From the NCBI GenBank assembly GCA_025716855.1, contig JAIXMQ010000013.1, positions 372,001-436,000 on the forward strand: a stretch of 64,000 nucleotides of DNA, given 5' to 3'. The translations under genes were made by a program, and so were the position numbers. This DNA is from Pilaira anomala. Taxonomy: Eukaryota > Mucoromycota > Mucoromycetes > Mucorales > Mucoraceae. Below the pieces are notes generated by a model. The model was not told where the DNA came from, ran no database searches, and saw only the letters and a list, made by a program, of their open reading frames with translations. Of the stretch, positions 23,357 to 35,958 are shown one piece after another. Every line of letters starts with the position of its first letter. Positions within the stretch are counted from its first letter, which is position 1.

Positions 23357-25495
23357 TCAAAAAACGTTAGACCAAGAAAAAATAAGAAAAAAAAAAGCTA
23401 ATTAGCTGACAAATACCTTTTATAAAACCATACCGAGTTTTCCGTCAGTCAAATGCGAATCAAAGAACCAAGGGCTTTTATGCTCACCTTGTACCAAGCA
23501 AAAAGGCCTCCACTTGCTAAGCTTACGGCTTCCGTTTGATAATCAAACGGTTCTCGATTTGCTGGATTTCTTTCATTCACAAAATAAGACGCTAAAATAC
23601 AGAAAAAGAATGAGTAAAGCAAAAAATAAAAAAAAAGTTAATTAGTAGCTGACAAATACCTTTTATAAAACCACGCCGAGTTTTCCGTCAGTCAAATGCG
23701 AATCAAAGAACCAAGGGCTTTTATGCTCACCTTGTACCAAGCAAAAAGGCCTCCACTTGCTAAGCTTACGGCTTCCGTTTGATAATCAAACGGTTCTCGA
23801 TTTGCTGGATTTCTTTCATTCACAAAATTAGACGCTATAACACAGAAAAAGAATGAGTAAACCAAAAAAAAAAAAGAAAAAAGAAAAAAGATAAAGGCTA
23901 GTTAGCTGGCAAATACCTTTTATAAAACCACGCCGAGTTTTCCGTCAGTCAAATGTGAATCAAAGAACCAAGGGCTTTTATGCTCACCTTGTACCAAACA
24001 AAAAGGCCTCCACTTGCTTAGCTTACGGCTTCCGTTTGATAATCAAACGTTTCTCGATTTGCTGGATTTCTTTCATTCACAAAATTAGACGCTATAACAC
24101 AGAAAAAGAATGAGTAAACCAAAAAAAAAAAAGAAAAAAGAAAAAAGATAAAGGCTAGTTAGCTGGCAAATACCTTTTATAAAACCACGCCGAGTTTTCC
24201 GTCAGTCAAATGTGAATCAAAGAACCAAGGGCTTTTATGCTCACCTTGTACCAAACAAAAAGGCCTCCACTTGCTTAGCTTACGGCTTCCGTTTGATAAT
24301 CAAACGGTTCTCGATTTGCTGGATTTCTTTCATTCACAAAATTAGACGCTAAAATACAGAAAAAGAATGAGTAAACCAAAAAAAAGATAAAAGCTAATTA
24401 GCTGGCAAATACCTTTTATAAAACCACGCCGAGTTTTCCGTCAGTCAAATGCGAATCAAAGAACCAAGGGCTTCTATGCTCACCTTGTACCAGACAAAAA
24501 GGCCTCCACTTGCTTAGCTTACGGCTTCCGTTTGATAATCAAACGGTTCTCGATTTGCTGGATTTCTTTCATTCACAAAATAAGACGCTACAACACAGAA
24601 AAAGAATGAGTAAACCAAAAAAAAGATAAAAGCTAATTAGCTGGCAAATACCTTTTATAAAACCACGCCGAGTTTTCCGTCAGTCAAATGCGAATCAAAG
24701 AACCAAGGGCTTTTATGCTCACCTTGTACCAAGCAAAAAGGCCTCCACTTGCTTAGCTTACGGCTTCCGTTTGATAATCAAACGGTTCTCGATTTGCTGG
24801 ATTTCTTTCATTCACAAAATAAGACGCTACAACACAGAAAAAGAATGAGTAAACCAAAAAAAAGATAAAAGCTAATTAGCTGGCAAATACCTTTTATAAA
24901 ACCACGCCGAGTTTTCCGTCAGTCAAATGCGAATCAAAGAACCAAGGGCTTCTATGCTCACCTTGTACCAAGCAAAAAGGCCTCCACTTGCTAAGCTTAC
25001 GGCTTCCGTTTGATAATCAAACGGTTCTCGATTTGCTGGATTTCTTTCATTCACAAAATAAGACGCTAAAACACAGAAAAAGAATGAGTAAACCAAAAAA
25101 AGATAAAAGCTAGTTAGCTGGCAAATACCTTTTATAAAACCACGCCGAGTTTTCCGTCAGTCAAATACGAATCAAAGAACCAAGAGCTTTTATGCTCACC
25201 TTGTACCAGACAAAACGGCCTCCACTTGTTAAGCTTACGGCTTTCGATTTACAGGATTTCTTTCATTCACAAAATAAGACGCTAAAACACAGAAAAAAGA
25301 ATGAGTAACCAAAAAAAAAAAAAAGAAAAGCAAAGAAAAAAAAAGCAAATACCTTTTATAAAACCACACCGAGTTTCAAATACGAACTAAAGAACCAAGG
25401 GCTTCTGTGCTCACTTTGTACCAGATAAAACGGCTTCTGATTGATAAAGCTTTCGGCTCTCGATTTGCAGGATATCTTTTAATCGCAAGAGAAAA
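23220..25495. repeat. Tandem array, about 10 copies of a ~239-bp unit
   Basis: Units start at the shared motif AAATACCTTTTATAAAACCA at 23411, 23653, 23911, 24168, 24407, 24646, 24885, 25123 and 25347, plus a divergent partial copy at 23220-23410. Spacings are about 242, 258, 257, 239, 239, 239, 238 and 224 bp. The length differences lie mainly in an A-rich spacer. Inner copies are nearly identical and the outer ones are diverged, as expected from unequal crossing-over or gene conversion. Seven inner copies carry the palindrome CCGTTTGATAATCAAACGG (with one T-for-G variant in the 23911 copy). The outer copies lack it. On the minus strand each inner unit shows a T-rich tract, AG, a ~104-nt open segment and AAG|GTGAGC, resembling an exon. 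Confidence 0.92.
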
Positions 25496-25656
25496 AAGAA
25501 AATAAAAAAATTTTCATGGGAATATGACGTATTAAATGATAAAAATAACTTTGTTTATTTTTGATGAAAACATTGTACACAGCAAAGGAATAATAATATA
25601 AATACGGAATGATACAAGAAAAAAAAAAAAAAAAAAAAGAGGAGAAATATATAAGA
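25496..25656. other. Spacer between tandem array and MED13 3' end
   Basis: A-rich and T-rich sequence with an A-run at 25620-25638; likely the MED13 3' UTR. Confidence 0.5.
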
Positions 25657-28634
25657 TTATGTATTAACAAGTAATATACGAGAAAGTCTTTCTACTAGAG
25701 CGAGATGAATTGGAAGACAATTGCTATTGGATGGCATCACATTCACATAGGAAAGAGCGTGGTATTTCTTGATGATATCTCTTAATGTGCTATAGGCAGA
25801 ATGGTTGGTTTGATTAAATGATAAATGGATCTATTATATCATATTAGTATCTGTTAACCTTTTTTTATGTAGTTGTATAATATGTTACCTCTATCACAAG
25901 TGGATCGCAGTTGAACAATTCGGTGTTAGGATTCTCGGTTACGGGAGCTGTATGAATCATATAACCACTTGCTAAGGGTATCATCCAATCTTCTACTTCA
26001 GAAACAGGATCTATGCCAAGTACGCCGTTTGATACACGCTCTCGTTTATTGGAATAAGCAACGCGATGATTTAACAATAACGCCTTTGTCAATCCTAATC
26101 CCGTTGCACTTGTTTTTTTATTTCCAGTAGTGGTTGTAGTGGTTGCATTCATCATATTATGTGCGCTGGTATTACCCAGTGTATCAGAGGGATTTGATGT
26201 ATCATTCATACCTCGTAAATCCGAAGTAGGACTGACATATAATGAAGACTCGATATCTAGACTGACAATAGCTACTTTATCTTCAGAGGAGATACATTGA
26301 ATCCAAGCTTGTAACTCATCTTGAAACAGTAGACCTATTTTAGCAATGACAATTGTCCAAGCAAATCCAGCACGTTTCGAAATTTCTTTGGTCTTTGCCC
26401 AAGCTTCTTCAAATACAGTCGTTAAAGGAAGTTTAAAAGGTTGGTTATCAAGGACAGAAAACTCTACAAGTTCGCCACGATTATCAGTCCAAACAATAAT
26501 CATGTACCTGTTATCAAAACTAAAACAGTAACCCATATGTAGTACAGCGTGAGATTCAAGGATATCAGGAAATGCATTCAATGCTGGCTTCTTCAGTTTA
26601 AATGGAATAGAGGTAGGTAAAGGTTTAGATAAGATGAAGGCAGGAGCGTACATTTCTGTCACGGGCCTTGTATCCTCTGTTATACCGGTTTTTATAGCAT
26701 GGTGGTGCCTGCCCACGACTGCGTGACACTTGCTGTATACTGAGAATGCAATTTCTTTTAACCCAAATTTGAGGCAACCACCAAAGGATGTGGAACGTAA
26801 TATGTGTTCAATGGGGACAAGTTGAAGTGCAAGCCTTGGACGTGACTTTTCAGTAATTCTTGAGCTCATGGATGCAGCGTTAAATGCAATCATTAGTTTA
26901 TTAAAGCATCCACTAAGGTCTAAATTAGAGCCCAAGTGAGAAGCAGGGTTCACCATGTAGATGACTGTATGTACGTTTTCGGCCATAGAGCCTCCTAATA
27001 CAGAACCTAAAGTTTGACACTCGGCTACATAACTTCTTAACTGCCGTTCGTCCATTGATTCATCTTCTACTTGAGCTATGGGAGTAAGGTAGTATTAAGT
27101 ATGACTAAGTAGTTCGCGTGTTCTTTTTTTTTTTTTTTTTTTTCTATTTACTTACGAAGTAATGAAACAGGAACAAGACCTTTACGATAAAGACCCGTAT
27201 TACCAGGATGATGAACACCTAAATGACAAGTCTCATACAAGGCACTCAAGCCCTTAAAGAAATGGGTGACACTATTTTCAATTGACTCGTTCCTTGGGTA
27301 AACGACGAAATAATTAATGTGCTTTTTACTAGAGTATGGTTCCAGGCGTAATTTCTCCCAAAACATGATTAGATTTGAAGGGCCTTCTATAAAGTCTTCT
27401 TGCCGGCTGATGGTGATATTAGGTGGTTGTAGTGTGTCGAGATTGGGTTCAGCAGGTCGACGTTTTTTGACTTGATATTTGCCGTATTTAGAGTGTGTTT
27501 GATTTGTTTCTATTGTGTGTGAGGGGGGCGGGGGCGGGAGTTAGAAAATAGTTTAAATAAATTGAATATAAAAAAAAAAAAAGCTTTTTACCTGACAAAT
27601 CGTAATATTGTTGAACATTTAATGGTCCTTTGACAGTGACAGAAACAGGTAAAGGTAATTGATCAATACACATATCATTTAAATCCGTATTTTTTCTTTG
27701 ATAGAATATATCCGCTAAAACGTTTTTGAAATTTTGAGTCATATAATCTACATCGTTTGGTGTAGAAGGAATATGAATTGTGTCTAATAAACTTTATTTG
27801 TAAGTACATAAATCCTTTGTATAAATAAAAAAAAAAAAAAAAAAAATTATTGTTATTACCTCCATTAAACTTTTGTAATAAGTTTCTTCTTCTTGCGACC
27901 AAGATCTTTGCAGATTCACCTTCGTTGGCCTCAAATCCGTTGGAAGACATCGACTCAATACCACCTGAAAATGGGTACCCACCCATAACAGCTTGTTGAC
28001 ATAAATAATCTAATGCTTTTGTCTCCTCTGTCTCCGATATGTTCTTTTTAGAGCTCAAGTGAATTATACTGCTTGCCACTGTGCGTGGGAACGGACTATC
28101 GTAATCCATCACCATTTTTTCTACTGATACGCGATTCTTTATTGTACGTGGAGGTGCCGTACTAATGAACGAATACAAGTACTTATCTTGTGCACGCATT
28201 AATGCCTTCAAAGTACGTGAAACACGTTGACTTTCATCTTCGCTCTCACTTTCTGATTCAGATTCTTCAGTTGAGCTTTCTTCTGTATGGCTGCTACTAG
28301 CGGTAGTACTGGTGCTTGTACTAGTAGTAGATGAAGCGGTGGTTAGGGTTGCAGCTTTTAAAGTAGATCGATTCAAGTCTTCTTGTGGATCATGTTCAGT
28401 CGTACTCGATAGTAGTTTAGATGATTTTCTTTTATCGGATTTCTTTTTACGAATCAAAGGAACATAATCTGGCTGATAATCGTTTGACTTTCGTTTTGCG
28501 TGAGGGAAATTTGGTTCGTATGTAAATTTACCGCCATTGACGTATTTTGAGTCGTTTACCATAAAGTCTATTTTGACCGGAGCAAATTGAGGAGGAACAA
28601 ATGAAGTATCGGATGGTGGAATGATAAACACGGA

Positions 28635-28679
<45 letters not shown>

Positions 28680-31180
28680 TTGTTGTTGTTGTTGCTGTTG
28701 CTGCATACGTGAAAATGGGTCATGCTGTGCCATGCCGACTTCTAATGGAGTTACAGAAACATCCTGGGTTAATTCGTCTTCCATCTCTGTATCTAGTATA
28801 TGCTGTTGTTGCTTTTCGTCTAATGTGACTAGATCTTTATTATCGAATTCAGTAAACGTTGGCGGCACTTGATCAATTAATGAATCGAGCATCATTGTAT
28901 CTTCAACAAACGTGTGAGAGTCAACAGAAGCTAATAATGTGGTAGGTGCTGGAGGCACAGGTGCAGGTGTTGGACCAGACTCAAAAAAGTCGAAATCTTC
29001 TTCGGTCACACCGAAATCAAAATTATCTAAATCGCCCATACCGTCGTCTGTCCATCGATTTGGCATGTCTAATACCATACTATCTACATCCATATTCTCA
29101 ATAATTCCAAATGCCTCTAATTCAAGATTGGGCATCTGTGGAGATTGATAGACTGAATTAGAGACTGTGTTTATAGTATTAGGATGTGCTTCAATTGTCA
29201 TATTCTTGGCGGATAAATTTTGATTTAACTTGTTTGGTTGTGGACTTAGATCATCGGTTATCGCAACAGGTAAAATAGGTGTACTTATTAACTCGGGATA
29301 CTCTGGTAATTGATCGTCCGTGTTATTTGGTAGTGCGAAATGGGCCAAAGCGAAATCTACTAAAGATAATCCAGATTGATACCTTGCCTTTGTACGCTGT
29401 TGTAATTGATATTGTGGTTGATAATGTTGTTGTTGTTGTACCGAGGTATCATCATCATCTGGTAAAGATGAATTAGGTGTCATGCTAGAATCGTTACGTT
29501 GACAACCTGTTGCTGAACCAGGAGTAGCTACTGATTTTGTAGCCATGAGTGGACTAGCGATGACAGGTTCATTAATTGCTTTTTGTAATAAATTTGGCAT
29601 GGTATTTGTGTTTGTGTCAAGTGATAAAGTGTCAAGTACGGTTGTAATCGTTGTATCGCGAGGGCATGCGTATTCCCAGTAGTTAGAAATTTTCTCGCTC
29701 CAGACAGATCGATGCCATTTATCTCCCAGATCCTCTGTAAAACCTTGGTTGAAACCAAAAAGTCCGTTCATACCTGCCATTGCAGTTGGTGATAAGCGAG
29801 AAGATGATGATATGAAAATAAGACGTGACGGGTAATAAAATGTCTCATCCGTTGGTGATACTTTAATTGCTACCAAGTTTGGCAAAGCCTTTTGTTGTTG
29901 TTGTTGCTGTTGTTGCTGTTGTTGTTGTTGTTGTTGTTGTTGTGCATGATTATATGGGTGATGATGTTTATAAGTTGGTGGTGAAGGAGGTGGTTGTTGG
30001 ATCAAATTGGTATAGGGTATATCTAATAATAAGGACCATTTCTTTAATATGTTGTCTTCCATTTGTTGTGGTAAAGAGTAAGTATTGGTGGCAATATAAG
30101 CTGTTTCTCCTGAAGGACTGATAATCACTATATATATTTTACAAATTTCGATTTAATATGTATACAGCACCCGCTTCCTAATTATTTATAACGTACCTTT
30201 TTTGCCTCGGTTACGAATGGTTTGAATTGTAATGGGTCGAATACGTATACGACGTGTATTAGGTTGAAAGATTAAATTGGTACTTGCTAAATAAATATTA
30301 TAAGAACAACAAAGTAAAGAAGTTGTTAAATAGAGTGAGTTGGATTGAACTGATTTATCGTGCCCAATGACATCTTGATCACTATTTGGAAATATATAAA
30401 ATTCACTGCCTAAAGGGAAAGCACCTTTATTTTTCATTTGTCTAGTTATCCTAGGTTAGACTTTCTACCATCATTGACGTTCAAAGAGCAAATAATAATG
30501 ATAAAAAAAAAAAAAGGTCAACTTACACGTGAACCAAGTTTCGAATAGACTTTATAAATAATTTGTATTCTTCAGAGACCGTTACTGGAGTACTAGCGTT
30601 AGATTGGGTTGAAGAAGCTAGAGGTGATGCAGTGGGAGATTGAATGGTACTGTATGCGTTTTCCCAAGTAAACGATCCCACCTTAATCTCTATTTGCATA
30701 TTTATTGTCAGTTTTTTTTTTTTTTTTTTTAAAAAAAAGTCAATTCTTCAGCTTTCTTTAAGTTTACCTTCAAGGTCGTCCAGGTCATCACTTGCATCTA
30801 TTTTACCAGTGTGTCTTTCATCGAACCAGAATACCCAAAGTTCAAGAACAAGGTCTTTTCCCGGTTCAGCTGACTGGGAAGAGATTCGCCAAAAAGCAGG
30901 TATACTGGAAGATATTAAGGTTGTGTATGCTTTCATCAATATATCTTTTGAAGTATCATAGTTTGGAGTACATTTTAAGTAATTGATAAGATTTTCTCGT
31001 GTACAGTGTTGGTTATAAACTCTATAACGTATTTGCGATACGCCACTCTACATACATGAAAGAGAATCAATTGATCAGTTTCAGGTAACTTTTTTTTTTT
31101 TTTTTTTTTCGTTATGTTTTTTTTTTTTTTTTTTTTTTTACCACAACGAGTATATTTGTTAAACTTGAGTCGGTGAGCAT
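25657..31180 (-). CDS. MED13: Mediator complex subunit 13
   Basis: Nine exons (31142-31180, 30768-31047, 30527-30689, 30197-30450, 27860-30127, 27592-27783, 27156-27509, 25889-27075, 25657-25830) give 1636 aa. The N-terminal domain begins MLTDSSLTNILVV|SGVSQIRYRVYN and carries PAFWRISSQ and DLVLELWVFWFDE, typical of Med13_N. A long low-complexity middle has polyQ near residues 307-326 and 720-743. The C-terminal domain holds HVTVIYMVNP-like and LQLVPIEHILRS segments and the MYAPAFILSKP and GYCFSFDNRYMIIVWTDNRG strands of the PIWI-like fold. Med13 links the CDK8-cyclin C kinase module to core Mediator. Length is close to ascomycete Med13. Confidence 0.92.
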
Positions 31181-31255
31181 AAGTTCTATATATTCAAATG
31201 GTCATTTAAAAACTGCGTTTCTGACAGGATATAATATATATATATATGGAAGGAA

Positions 31256-31292
<37 letters not shown>

Positions 31293-32193
31293 TGGAGGTC
31301 TGCACACTTGACTTTATACACACCACAGTTTTGTCGTCCCAGTAAATGACGTCGAGCTATACAATGTGAACGCCGCTTTATATCGCCTCCAACTACAGCT
31401 ATCGATAAGAAAGAAATCAAGAAAAAATATAAAGACATTGCTTTTTTTTTTTTTTTTTTTTTCTGTATAGCACGCTCTTTCTTCTAGATATATGGACTTT
31501 TATTTTAATCTTTCTACTATTTACTCTTTCAACCACAAAACTTCTGCTAGACATTAGATACTTATTTTACAGTTATGCAGTAATTAACGAGGAGTTAATA
31601 ACAGGTTGAGAGGGCCTATTATATAATTGTCACTGGATTTAATGGTTGCTCTTACTCCCAGAATTTGCAATTAAACATTCATTTTTCAAGCCTCTGTAGG
31701 GTTTAGAAGGTCACACACTTTCCTTTATAAGACATGTATTTGCATCTCTATAATATCAGCAAACACGATTTATTCAGCCTATGTAAAAAAAAAACCTTAA
31801 CCAAAAAGTGCTCTTTACAAATCGCCATATTTTTTTATCACTTGACTTCTTCACACGCCATAGACGATTTTTAAAAAATAGTAGCATGTTGCCAATTATT
31901 TACCACAACACGGACACAATTATTATAAACCAAACGATCTTTGCTATATATATAAAAGCTTTGTACTAGATTTTTAAAGATGAAAATAAAAAGAGAAAAT
32001 ATAAAAAAAAAAAAAATCGTATAGGATAAATCACCATAATTTTTATTTATTAATACATAAGTAAGCGAAAGAAAAACATGGAAAAAAAGAAGGGGGAATA
32101 TAATACAAAAAAAAAAAAAAAAAAAAAAAAAGGATAATTCGGAGGGGTGTGTGGGGGGGGGGGGGTAACAAATAAGATATAGGAAGAGCATGA
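31181..32193. other. Intergenic: MED13 upstream region
   Basis: No supported gene. Contains long T- and A-runs (31088-31139, 31258-31288, 32107-32130) and a G-run at about 32152-32165. A 78-codon frame at 31202-31438 ends in poly-Phe from a homopolymer and is not credible as a whole. Confidence 0.5.
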
Positions 32194-33938
32194 TTAATTC
32201 TTTGAGGCATATCCTACTAGATCCATTTGAGAAGTCTCACCATCATCTAAGATAATAGCATCATCATCAGTGTGGTGAGGTTGATGATGATCTAATGAAA
32301 AGGGATATGGTTTAGATGGAGAATAAGTCTTTTGTTCATCAAACAAATCATCATCTTCCACTGGAATGCCAGCAGGCGAAAGTTTGATTTGTCTTGATTC
32401 AGCCGTAGATAAATCAGCCATGTTGTTATTTTTAGCGTTATGGGGCAATTGATGTTGATTATGCTTTTGGAATAAATTTTGGTATTGCAATTGTTGTAAT
32501 TTTAATTCATCAAACGCGTTATGGCTTAAGGTACCTTGAGCAGCACCTGTACTATTGGTAGCAGAATATTCTTGAGTGGAAAAGTTAGAGTAGGTTACGA
32601 ATTGAGCTTGACCTGATTTTTCACCACTTGAAGATTTTAATCCGAGGTTATTGGATTCATCTACTTTAGGACTATTAAAAGGGGGGGGGGGAGATGAGTT
32701 TATGTTATACATAAAAAAAAAAGATGTATCAAGTCTTACTTAAAAATGATGGCAACCTCTACACCAAAGGTAGCAACGGCCCCTAAAAAGTTCCAGATAG
32801 CACCTAAAATGATCGAACCAAGTTTATTGACAATAATCTTTTCACGCAAAACTCCGAATACCAATAAGAAGATGGCAAACATCAATAAACAGATTGCAAT
32901 GATAGTCATGACAGCACGAATTTTGATAATACCGGTCTGCACCGAGACGTAACGAGGACCGGTTGGGTTGAATTTCTTGATATGAGCACCTAGGATTCGA
33001 ATCAATCGATGACCAGAGTAGAACACAGTAACACATAAACCAAAACAATGAAAGAACCAAAAGATGTATAATAATCGAGTGAAAGTTTCAGCTAAAGGTA
33101 GATTTGACTCTGCTAAGATGCCAGCAGCTAAAGAGACAGAGTTATTCATAATAAAGGGAGAGAAAAGGATTGTACAACCGATGAAATCAACTAATTTTGG
33201 TGTAGGTAACCAACTATTGGCAATGACTTTATGACTCTACAAACTATGTATTAGATGAAGAAGAATAAAATTAGGTTTAGATTTATTTTACTTACATCTG
33301 CTAATGTTTGTGCAATACCAATCAAGTATAAAGCAAATGCACCAAGACCAAATTGCCACGGGAATTCAAAAATGACTATTTAAAAAAAAAAAAAACGTTG
33401 TCAACATATGAAAATCAAAAAAATAAATTAAATTGTACACTTTACATGAACGAGAAATCATATCTGGACATATGTCAGCAATAAGAATTGTACTTGACAG
33501 TAATCTCACTATATAAGGCAAAAAAATCCGTCAGATTGTCATACATTTGATATAGGATTGGAATTTAAAATAAATATTTACACAAATTAAAGATAATAAT
33601 AAATAGTAACATACTATCAATAGGTTTTGGTCGAAAGCAACCTTTTGCTAAATTGCTATCGAAAAATGTATGACCTTTGATAATAGTTCTATGTCCTAAA
33701 AGACCAATACCTATTGATTAAAAGGTGATGAATGTATAAGTTACATTTGTTATATTATGTTTGTAACCAAGTTTTTTTTACCTGTGATGACAGTTATACC
33801 AGATATACCAACATTAATACCATGAATGATGGTCATGGCTTTACTTTCGACACAGTCTTGTAATGTCAATCTCCAATCACAGTGACATATACCGTCCACA
33901 CAAACTCTACTTAATGTATGAAGATCTGCTGCACTCAT
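32194..33938 (-). CDS. Multi-pass membrane protein, unassigned (6-7 helices)
   Basis: Six exons (33782-33938, 33615-33710, 33446-33508, 33296-33375, 32740-33236, 32194-32671) give 456 aa. The N-terminal 30 residues contain four cysteines (VCVDGICHCDWRLTLQDC), suggesting a disulfide-bonded exposed segment. Hydrophobic helices follow: near residues 37-60, 110-130, 145-170, RLLYIFWFFHCFGLCVTVFY, MTIIAICLLMFAIFLLVFG and a final paired span to VEVAIIF. The last 155 residues are soluble, Asn/Gln/Ser-rich and acidic near the end (DDDAIILDDGE). This topology (exposed Cys-rich head, about seven helices, long cytosolic tail) resembles a receptor, but I could not match it to a known GPCR class, so the function is left open. 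Confidence 0.75.
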
Positions 33939-34518
33939 AAATAAATAAAATAAATAGATTGGGTATAATAATTTGAGTGAAGAAAGAAAAAAAAAAAAAA
34001 AAAAAAAAAGGAAGGGGAAAAAGGAAATGAAGTGAAATATAAAAGAAATTAAAATATTATGACAACTTTAATGTCTGACAAAAAAAAAAAAAAATTAGTT
34101 GGATTAAAAAAAAGCTTGTTTGATCAAAGGGATTTTTTGGTTTTTTTTGTTTGGATATCTGGGTTGGGACCGAGAGCGCGGCACAATTTTGATTAAAACT
34201 CGGTTTTTTGTATTACTACTGTTTGAAGTTTATTTAAAAAAAAAAATATAAAATTAAATAGCACTACACGAAATCAGTGTACCTTAAATTATGCAATTCT
34301 TTTGTTTTCTTTCCTTTATTCTCCCCTTTTACTTTTTTTGTTTTATATATTATACAGAAGTTCACTTTTTTTTTTTTTTTTTTTTTTTTTTAATGTAGGA
34401 CGTAAAGACTTGTTTTAGTTAGAAGTGCATTGGAAGATTCTTTTATATTACCAGAATAATTTCAAAGGAATACTAACTAAAACCTTGTTTTTTTTCAGTG
34501 CCCGTTTTTCCCACTACG

Positions 34519-34549
<31 letters not shown>

Positions 34550-35958
34550 TCCTCTAAGTATGTATATAAATAACTGATTGAGACATAATAAAAACGAGGT
34601 TTTTATCGACAAACTAAATTGCCCGTGTGTGTGACACATGGCGTGGTAAGTGGGTAACCCCCATCTTGTTAAATAAAAAAAAGAATTAACTGGAACAATT
34701 CTTTGTGCTCTCAATAAATCAAGATAAAGTTTTTGTTGTCTGTAAACAATAAAAAATATGTCTCTTGTCAAAAAAAAAAAAAAAAAAAAAAAAGTATATT
34801 ACAATCTTTATGTTTATTCATTTTTAAATGAACTTATCATTTGTAGATGCTGCTACACCACAGTTGTATTAAATTGTTAGATCACATTGAAGTTTTTAAT
34901 GTATACATTGAATTAGAACTCAAATAGACTTAGTTTTGCTAATTCCTCACAAAACACAGACAAAATACAATTTTATTTGTCAGCTCAAAGTGAATACAAA
35001 ACTTTTAAAGAGGAGAATTCAATGTAGTACACAGCTTAAACTAAAAAAGAAATTAAAATGAAAAAAGAGTCAAAGAGAGAGAGAGAGAGAGAGAGAGCCT
35101 GGATAAATCAACAATCAGATCTAATGTAAATATTTTTTAAGAGGGGGGCTTCTTTTTTATAAGCACATCCCCCTTATATAAAAATGGAGAATAAGCCACT
35201 AAATTGGATCCAAGCTTTAATACTACATTTACACTTTTTTTTTTTAAAAAAAAAAAGAATTGGATAGTAATTTTATCAACTTGTGTTGCTTTACATACAT
35301 GACATCATTTGTTTATATTGATGAAAAGTGAGTATAAAACTGAGCATTTATTCAATTTCTATAATTTTCTGAAAATGATTTCATTCTGTGGTGGTAATTG
35401 AAAATTCTCTTATCGTATTTTTTAGTTAAAAAAAAAAAAAAGAAAATTTCTCACTGTTACATTTTTTTTTTTAAGATGTCGCGGCGAAAGTACATACATT
35501 TACTTTTGTTTCATTTGTGAGGTTTTACATTTGGGAAGTACAAAGTTACTTCTATAAACAAAATCTCCCTCGAGTTTTATTAACTGATACCGATTGGCTT
35601 AGAAGGACAAAAAAATTGCTGGAGTGACAAAGAGGGTTGGACAATACTAAAAAGCTGTACATTATTATCGACCTTTTAAAAAATTAAGAGGTCAGCATAA
35701 TTTTTTGATTTCGGGTAAATCTTGCTTAATATAGATGAAAAGGGAGTAACTCTCTAATCTTCTTTCTTAACATTTGTTAATTGCTGTTGTAATACATTAA
35801 TCTTTTTTTTTTTTTATAAAAGTAAACAGTATAAATATAATATAGTAACATTGCACAGCTTTCCAGGATAACATCAATTATTTTATTTTTTATTTTTCTA
35901 CCTTTTTTTTTTTTTTTTTTTTTTGTGTTTCGAAAAAAAAAGAGTAGTAGTTACAGAA
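33939..35958. other. Intergenic, no gene seen
   Basis: About 2 kb of A/T-rich DNA with homopolymers (34367-34391, 34519-34547, 34770-34793) and a (GA)n run at 35080-35097. Frames present are short or built on homopolymers. No RNA gene recognised. Confidence 0.5.

Noticed and set aside
23220..25495. CRISPR array
   Set aside because: Direct repeats are long (~239 bp), without short repeat/unique spacer alternation, and the genome is fungal.
27675..30128. One continuous 817-codon frame in MED13
   Set aside because: It reads through a real intron (27784-27859), producing a poly-Phe stretch; the spliced model restores the family sequence.
31202..31438. Signal-peptide-like 78-codon frame upstream of MED13
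   Set aside because: The first residues look secretory but the frame ends in homopolymer-encoded Phe and Tyr with no family resemblance; most likely chance.
34514..34771. 85-codon frame in the gap before RBM8A
   Set aside because: Ends in poly-Phe from a T/A run; no support.
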